10,650 nt of DNA, from the NCBI GenBank assembly GCA_002373165.1, contig DFJS01000019.1, positions 1 to 10,650 of the forward strand. Direction: 5' to 3'. The notes beneath the pieces are model-generated. The model saw nothing but the letters and a program-made list of their open reading frames with translations. It was not told the origin of the DNA and made no database searches. How positions within the stretch are numbered: position 1 is the stretch's first letter; every line of letters begins with the position of its first letter. The stretch is from Ruminococcus sp. UBA3665 (GTDB lineage Bacteria; Bacillota; Clostridia; Oscillospirales; Ruminococcaceae). A program made the translations under genes and the position numbers. Positions 7,242 through 10,650 of the stretch are shown here, one piece after another.

Positions 7242-7742
7242 TTATAATTCTTCCGCCATTTTCTGGACAGCGGCATCTTTTTTTCTCACACCGTCGGCCA
7301 TATCCGCTTTCATCTGATGCAAATCCTGGGCTAGAGCGGGGTCAGAAAGCGCGAGAATCTGCGCTGCTAAAATAGCCGCATTTGCTGCGCCGTCAATTGC
7401 GACAGTGGCAACCGGAATTCCGGGGGGCATCTGCACTGTTGACAGTAATGCATCCATACCGTCAAGCGCACTGGACTTGACTGGAATTCCGATTACCGGC
7501 AGAATTGTATAAGATGCAAGCACACCGGCCAGATGTGCGGCTTTTCCGGCAGCGGCGATAATTACGCCTACTCCGTTTTCTTCTGCCTTTTTGGCGACCG
7601 ATGCGGCCGCTATGGGCGTGCGGTGGGCAGAAATTACATGTACCTCGTAAGGAATTCCGAACGATTTCAGTTTTGTCAGAGTGTTCTGCACAATCGGGAA
7701 ATCGCTGTCACTGCCCATGATGACTGCTACTTTTTTTGACAT
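7242..7742 (-). CDS. purE: PurE-type N5-CAIR mutase / AIR carboxylase subunit
   Basis: A 166-residue PurE that produces CAIR. It shows GSDSD (10-14), the catalytic-histidine motif SAHRTP (38-43, H40), a glycine/alanine-rich segment AAAGKAAHLAGVLAS (63-77) and a C-terminal block with GMDALLSTVQMPPGIPVATV and NAAILAAQIL. The SAHRTP plus AAHL pattern fits class I (N5-CAIR mutase, normally paired with PurK) rather than the animal-like AGRSN class II type. The family-typical AGGAAHLPG is here AGKAAHLAG, so Gly and Pro are replaced. The frame is open to an ATG at 7766, but the ATG at 7742 is chosen because CGAGGC (+ strand 7748-7753) lies just upstream and the protein then begins MSKKVAVIMGSDSD, the usual PurE N-terminus. 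It is the first purine gene of the block, 79 nt after an unrelated gene and behind a hairpin. No purK is in the window. Confidence 0.96.
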   Translation of the reverse strand: MSKKVAVIMGSDSDFPIVQNTLTKLKSFGIPYEVHVISAHRTPIAAASVAKKAEENGVGVIIAAAGKAAHLAGVLASYTILPVIGIPVKSSALDGMDALLSTVQMPPGIPVATVAIDGAANAAILAAQILALSDPALAQDLHQMKADMADGVRKKDAAVQKMAEEL

Positions 7743-7821
7743 AAAATGCCTCGTTTCTCCGTGCATGAAATTTAAAAAACTGATTGCAGTGCGGCACGGT
7801 TTCTGACTGCAATAAAAAAAT
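7743..7821 (-). promoter_or_regulatory. purE leader / intergenic region
   Basis: This 79-nt gap separates the glycosyltransferase pair from the purine genes. On the minus strand it reads: stop codon, T-rich stretch, an 8-bp hairpin, T6, AAATTT, then a GCACGG element and the purE ribosome binding site. I see no convincing -35/-10 pair and no guanine or ZTP riboswitch consensus. Either the purine genes are read through from the upstream promoter with partial termination here, or their promoter lies in the end of the preceding gene. The region is too short to hold a full classical riboswitch. Confidence 0.5.
7774..7813 (-). terminator. Candidate intrinsic terminator (or attenuator) before purE
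   Basis: On the minus strand ATTGCAGT (7813-7806) and ACTGCAAT (7790-7783) form a perfect 8-bp stem with a 15-nt loop, followed after CAG by six T (7779-7774). It lies 8 nt after the stop of the preceding gene. The stem has only three G-C pairs and the T run is offset by 3 nt, so termination may be weak. It may end the glycosyltransferase operon or act as an attenuator for the purine genes. Confidence 0.5.
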
Positions 7822-8784
7822 TTATTCCTCAGCGGCAGAGCTGATATCTGCCACTGTCAGAATCATTTGATTTTCTGCATTTTTCCGCAGGTATAAATGC
7901 AGTTTCAGTTCTTTCCGTTCCTGTGCCCTGCGGCAGGCAATCTGGAACGTAAAATCATATGCTCCGCTTTCGCGGCGCGAGAAAGAAAAATTGCTGATGC
8001 TTTCCGGCTCCAGACCGCGCATTATATCTGATTTGACCAGCGTGCTGAAATATTCGCTTGTTGTCACCTGTGCCAGATTACGGAAATTATTTTCCCGGAG
8101 CATTTGCAGATAATCGGCGGCAATCTGATTAATCCGGCGCAGATCCGCCGCCGAGAGAGATAATAAATAAAACCTGTTGGAAATTTTCCAGTTCAGGGAA
8201 AGCGTATCTGAAACAGGAAAACCAAACTCGGCACTTTGCAGAACGGGCACAGAATCTGTCATATCATAGACAAACTGTTCTGTTTCGTTCCGGAGTGTCA
8301 TAACATGATTTTCATACGTCACTGAGACAAAACTTTCCTGAAACACGGGCTGATAATTTTTATCATAGACAATACAGCGGCCGTCCTCGGCAACTGTGCC
8401 CAGATGCCAGCCGTCCCCCAGATCCTGAAACGAACGGAATACAAACGGCAGGATGATATTTTCCTCATAATCAATGCCGCCTGTCAGAACCTGATTATCC
8501 ATCCGAGCAGAGACAAGCACCAGTTTTTCGGTCACATCCAGAATTTCCAGCCAGTCCGGTTCGACCAGCACAGAAAGATCGGCATTCAGCAGGCCGTAAC
8601 TGCCGCCGTCGCTCCGGAATACCTGAATATCGCCAAAACTGCGGACGACAGATTCCACACGGTTTTCACGGGTACTGTTTTCTGTATTTTTCGTGACATC
8701 GAAATAAAATCTTGTCAGCACCACACACAGAATAATCACGACGATAAACAGCATGGAAATCAGAAATTTTGTCTGACTGTTCAC
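7822..8784 (-). CDS. Single-pass membrane-anchored protein of unknown function with WG-like repeats
   Basis: A 320-residue protein with one N-terminal hydrophobic helix (about 6-26) after a short K-containing start. This suggests a signal anchor with the rest outside the cytoplasm. Residues about 60-150 contain degenerate units of the WG-repeat kind: GSYGLLNADLSVLVEPDW (61-78), GGIDYEENIILPFVF (102-116), AEDGRCIVYDKNYQPVFQ (132-149). The C-terminal portion (about 213-318) has a helix-rich start followed by predicted strands (YDFTFQIAC, LKLHLYL, MILTVADIS), which could be an NTF2-like fold; this is a weak guess. The start is GTG at 8784, 3 nt after the glycosyltransferase stop, with GGGGAG at about 9 nt spacing, so it is co-translated with that gene. 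No catalytic motif was recognised. It probably acts with the glycosyltransferase in the envelope, by context only. Confidence 0.82.
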   Translation of the reverse strand: MNSQTKFLISMLFIVVIILCVVLTRFYFDVTKNTENSTRENRVESVVRSFGDIQVFRSDGGSYGLLNADLSVLVEPDWLEILDVTEKLVLVSARMDNQVLTGGIDYEENIILPFVFRSFQDLGDGWHLGTVAEDGRCIVYDKNYQPVFQESFVSVTYENHVMTLRNETEQFVYDMTDSVPVLQSAEFGFPVSDTLSLNWKISNRFYLLSLSAADLRRINQIAADYLQMLRENNFRNLAQVTTSEYFSTLVKSDIMRGLEPESISNFSFSRRESGAYDFTFQIACRRAQERKELKLHLYLRKNAENQMILTVADISSAAEE

Positions 8785-8787
8785 AGG

Positions 8788-9768
8788 TCAGCTCTCCCCG
8801 ATTCCGGAGCTTTGCTGTCTGCTGCGGTAGATTTCTTCATTTTCGCGCATCAGGTAAATAGGCCTGTGCTTGGATTCCATATAGGCTTTAGCCAGATACT
8901 GTGCCGAAATGCCTGTGCAGAACATTTGCAGTCCGCCCAGCAGGAACAGGGCGCACATCATGCCTGTCTGTGCTTTCATGATATCCCCCTGCACAGCCTG
9001 TACAATCCAGACAATCAGCAGAACAAAGCCGACCAGACAGGCAAGAATGCCCAGAATGCAGGCAATCATCAGCGGCGCAGTGGAAAAGGCGATAATTCCT
9101 TCCAGCGAATAGCGGAACAGTCCCCAGAATGACCAGGAAGTTGCGCCGGCAGCGCGTTCGACGTTTTCATATTCGATATATCTGGTTTTAAATCCCACCC
9201 AGCTGAAAATGCCTTTTGAAAATCTGTTATACTCATGCATATCCAGAATTGCATTGACCATCTGCCGGGACATGAAGCGGAAATCCTGTGCGCCGTCCAC
9301 AATCTCAGTCTGTGAAATTTTATTCATGATTTTATAAAACAATCTTGCAAAGGCAGAACGGATTTTCGATTCCCCTTTTCGGCTGACGCGTCTTGTCGTA
9401 GCGCAGTCATATTCGCCGTCTTTGACAAAATTATACATCTTAGGCAGAAATGCGGGCGGATGCTGCAAATCGGCATCCATCACGACAACATAATCACCTC
9501 TGGCATTTTCCAGCCCGGCGAACATACCGGCTTCTTTTCCGAAATTTCTGGAAAAAGAAATATATCTGACCCGCTGATCTTTCAGTGCCATTTCTCTCAG
9601 CAGCACCAGAGTTTTGTCACGGGAACCGTCATCAATAAACACCAGTTCAAAGCTTAGCTCGTCATGTTCTTCTTTCATCTGCCGCATAATTTTCTGAATT
9701 TCTTCGTAGAATAACGGGAGTACTTCTTCTTCATTATAGCATGGAACAACAATTGAAATCAATTTCAT
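8788..9768 (-). CDS. Membrane-anchored family 2 glycosyltransferase (GtrB/DPM1-like)
   Basis: A 326-residue GT2 enzyme expected to move a sugar from a nucleotide donor to a polyprenyl phosphate at the inner face of the membrane, for later use in cell-envelope glycans. The catalytic domain shows VVPCYNEEE (7-15), FIDDGSRDKT (44-53), the nucleotide/metal motif MDADLQHPP (97-105), and GAQDFRFMSR (159-168) with NRFSKGIFSWVGF (181-193), both typical of the GtrB/YkcC branch. Two membrane helices follow (about 230-258 and 268-290), then a short basic tail. The frame is open to an ATG at 9816, but the ATG at 9768 is chosen because AAGGAGG lies 7 nt upstream and MKLISIVVPCYNEEE is the usual family N-terminus. 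It is the first gene after a clear promoter and is followed at 3 nt by a membrane-anchored partner of unknown function. The sugar and acceptor cannot be read from the sequence. Confidence 0.94.
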   Translation of the reverse strand: MKLISIVVPCYNEEEVLPLFYEEIQKIMRQMKEEHDELSFELVFIDDGSRDKTLVLLREMALKDQRVRYISFSRNFGKEAGMFAGLENARGDYVVVMDADLQHPPAFLPKMYNFVKDGEYDCATTRRVSRKGESKIRSAFARLFYKIMNKISQTEIVDGAQDFRFMSRQMVNAILDMHEYNRFSKGIFSWVGFKTRYIEYENVERAAGATSWSFWGLFRYSLEGIIAFSTAPLMIACILGILACLVGFVLLIVWIVQAVQGDIMKAQTGMMCALFLLGGLQMFCTGISAQYLAKAYMESKHRPIYLMRENEEIYRSRQQSSGIGES

Positions 9769-9775
9769 GAATCTG

Positions 9776-9782
9776 CCTCCTT
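9776..9782 (-). promoter_or_regulatory. Ribosome binding site fixing the glycosyltransferase start
   Basis: AAGGAGG on the minus strand, 7 nt before the ATG at 9768. It selects this start over the longer frame from 9816, whose ATG has no such site and lies only a few bases after the inferred transcription start. Confidence 0.85.
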
Positions 9783-9795
9783 CACGTCCACACTG

Positions 9796-9812
9796 TCCGG
9801 CATTGCGCCGGA
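9796..9812 (-). other. Small GC-rich hairpin in the glycosyltransferase 5' UTR
   Basis: TCCGGC and GCCGGA form a perfect 6-bp stem around a 5-nt loop, about 10 nt after the expected transcription start. It may protect the 5' end of the mRNA. It does not overlap the ribosome binding site. No T run follows, so it is not a terminator. Confidence 0.45.
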
Positions 9813-9828
9813 ACATGATACCAATTTT

Positions 9829-9857
9829 ATTTTATCACAAATCCGGATATTTGTCAA
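9829..9857 (-). promoter_or_regulatory. Sigma-A type promoter of the glycosyltransferase operon
   Basis: On the minus strand a perfect TTGACA -35 box (9857-9852) is followed by a 17-nt spacer (9851-9835) and TAAAAT (9834-9829). A TG one base before the -10 box gives an extended -10 element. Transcription should start near 9822, leaving a leader of about 54 nt before the ATG at 9768. It lies just downstream of the terminator of the preceding gene, as expected for a new transcription unit. Confidence 0.88.
9837..9854. promoter_or_regulatory. Candidate operator dyad overlapping the promoter
   Basis: ACAAAT (9837-9842) and ATTTGT (9849-9854) are perfect 6-bp inverted arms with a 6-nt centre CCGGAT. 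The dyad fills most of the promoter spacer and reaches into the -35 box, a typical position for repressor binding. AT-rich arms of this length can arise by chance, so this is only a candidate. Confidence 0.35.
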
Positions 9858-9900
9858 GAAAGTTTACCGGAAAGAAGACTTTATTTTCTGAATTTTTGAT

Positions 9901-9935
9901 AAAAAATGCCGTCTGCACAAAAACAGACGGCATTT
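9901..9935 (-). terminator. Strong intrinsic terminator after the Mrp-family gene
   Basis: Reading the minus strand, AAATGCCGTCTG (9935-9924) pairs with CAGACGGCATTT (9915-9904) in a perfect 12-bp stem with an 8-nt loop, TTTTTGTG. The run of six T at 9906-9901 starts within the base of the stem. It begins 7 nt after the stop codon of the ATPase gene. On the plus strand it is followed by only three T, so it acts mainly for minus-strand transcripts. Confidence 0.92.
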
Positions 9936-9942
9936 CGGGAAA

Positions 9943-10650
9943 TTATTCGCCAAGAAGACAGGCAACGGCAGAATCGATTGCCGTACATTCATGCAGTTCG
10001 ATCACGCCCAGGTCACAGCATTTTGCCAGTGACGGGTCAAACGGCAGCTGCGCCAGCAGCGGAATATGATATGTTTCGGCAATTTCGGCAGTATGACTTT
10101 CGCCGTAGACCATAATTTTCTTTCCGCAGTCAGGGCAGACGGCATAGCTCATATTTTCCACCAGACCCAGAACAGGAATATTCATCATTTCGGCCATGCG
10201 GACAGCTTTCTGGACAATCATGGAAACAAGATCCTGCGGCGATGTGACAATAATAATACCATCAACGGGAATGCTCTGGAAAACGGTCAGCGGCACGTCG
10301 CCGGTTCCGGGGGGCATATCGACAAACATATAATCCACATCCTGCCAGATGACATCTGTCCAGAACTGCTTGACTACTCCGGCGATGACAGGGCCTCTCC
10401 AGATAACAGGGTCTGTATCATGTTCCAGCATCAGATTAACGGACATGATATCAATTCCCATTTTGGAACGTGCAGGAATCATGCCCAGTTCGTTGCCGAG
10501 GACTTTGTCATGCACACCGAATGCCTTCGGAATGGAAGGGCCAGTGATATCGGCATCGAGGACAGCGGCATGTTTGCCGGCTCTCTGCATACCAACGGCG
10601 AGCATGGAAGAAACCAGCGATTTTCCTACGCCGCCCTTGCCGCTGACAAC
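9943..10650 (-). CDS. Mrp/NBP35 (ApbC)-family P-loop ATPase, Fe-S cluster carrier, 3' part
   Basis: The last 235 codons of a gene whose 5' end lies beyond the right edge. The frame is open to the window end, and the first visible residues VVSGKGGVGKSLVSS hold the deviant Walker A motif of the MinD/Mrp ATPases. Further on come LDADITGPSIP (the Mrp-type switch segment), the Walker B-like FVDMPPGTGDVPLT, and ENMSYAVCPDCGKK, whose CxxC pair is the bridging Fe-S ligand motif of Mrp/NBP35 proteins. The family binds and delivers 4Fe-4S clusters in the cytosol as a dimer. A strong terminator follows 7 nt after the stop, so it is not part of the following operon. A start at the internal Met at 10605 would remove the nucleotide-binding loop and is therefore wrong. 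PurF in this window carries Fe-S ligands, but a functional link is speculative. Confidence 0.95.
   Translation of the reverse strand, partial: VVSGKGGVGKSLVSSMLAVGMQRAGKHAAVLDADITGPSIPKAFGVHDKVLGNELGMIPARSKMGIDIMSVNLMLEHDTDPVIWRGPVIAGVVKQFWTDVIWQDVDYMFVDMPPGTGDVPLTVFQSIPVDGIIIVTSPQDLVSMIVQKAVRMAEMMNIPVLGLVENMSYAVCPDCGKKIMVYGESHTAEIAETYHIPLLAQLPFDPSLAKCCDLGVIELHECTAIDSAVACLLGE

Noticed and set aside
6582..7247. A 221-codon open frame on the plus strand
   Set aside because: It is antisense to purC, which is complete and highly conserved. No family motif is visible.
7743..7766. Longer purE starting at the ATG at 7766
   Set aside because: There is no ribosome binding site before it, and the added residues MHGETRHF do not match PurE N-termini. 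The ATG at 7742 has a GAGG and begins like other PurE proteins.
7743..7821. Guanine or ZTP riboswitch controlling purE
   Set aside because: The region is too short and lacks the conserved three-way-junction bases of guanine riboswitches and the paired core of the ZTP class.
8404..9132. A 242-codon open frame on the plus strand
   Set aside because: It is antisense to the 3' part of the glycosyltransferase and the 5' part of the next gene. Its Gln/His-rich composition is typical of reverse-complement shadows.
9769..9816. Longer glycosyltransferase starting at 9816
   Set aside because: This start is only about 6 nt from the inferred transcription start and lacks a Shine-Dalgarno. The added 16 residues are encoded by the 5' UTR hairpin and ribosome binding site.
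9943..10605. Complete 220-residue Mrp-like protein starting at the Met at 10605
   Set aside because: The frame remains open to the window edge and encodes the deviant Walker A motif just upstream, so the gene is truncated by the window and starts outside it.

Overview
The window is a tightly packed block of genes, all on the minus strand, so transcription runs from the right edge to the left. Its core is a de novo purine (IMP) biosynthesis operon. Moderate GC, strong AGGAGG-type ribosome binding sites and the protein types (PurF with a short propeptide and 4Fe-4S cysteines, a PurO-like IMP cyclohydrolase, a formyltransferase that begins directly at its AICAR-transformylase motif) suggest an anaerobic low-to-mid GC Firmicute of the class Clostridia, perhaps a Ruminococcus-like organism. 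This placement is inferred from familiarity with the protein types, not from a search.

Right part (10650 to 7822): the 3' portion of an Mrp/NBP35-type Fe-S carrier ATPase enters from the edge and ends at a strong intrinsic terminator. A clear sigma-A promoter (TTGACA, 17 nt, TAAAAT) follows. It drives a membrane-anchored family 2 glycosyltransferase of the GtrB/dolichyl-phosphate-mannose-synthase type and a single-pass protein of unknown function with degenerate WG-like repeats. A weak terminator-like hairpin lies between this pair and purE.

Middle and left part (7742 to 1): purE, purC, a PurF paralogue without the glutaminase nucleophile, purF, purM, two related membrane proteins of unknown function, purN, a PurO-like IMP cyclohydrolase and the first codons of a stand-alone AICAR formyltransferase. 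Junctions from purC onward are mostly 1 to 15 nt, with a 4-nt ATGA overlap at purF/purM, so these genes are very probably co-transcribed and partly translationally coupled. They supply PRA synthesis (PurF), GAR formylation (PurN), AIR synthesis (PurM), the AIR carboxylation step (PurE), SAICAR synthesis (PurC), AICAR formylation and IMP ring closure. PurD, the FGAM synthetase proteins, PurB and PurK are not in the window.

The most interesting points are the degenerate PurF paralogue directly before and in the same frame as the true purF, the tandem pair of membrane-protein paralogues inside the operon, the split of the usual PurH functions into two proteins, and a possible pseudoknot-forming leader before purE. 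No mobile elements, CRISPR arrays, tRNA or rRNA genes were seen. No gap between genes exceeds about 175 nt.
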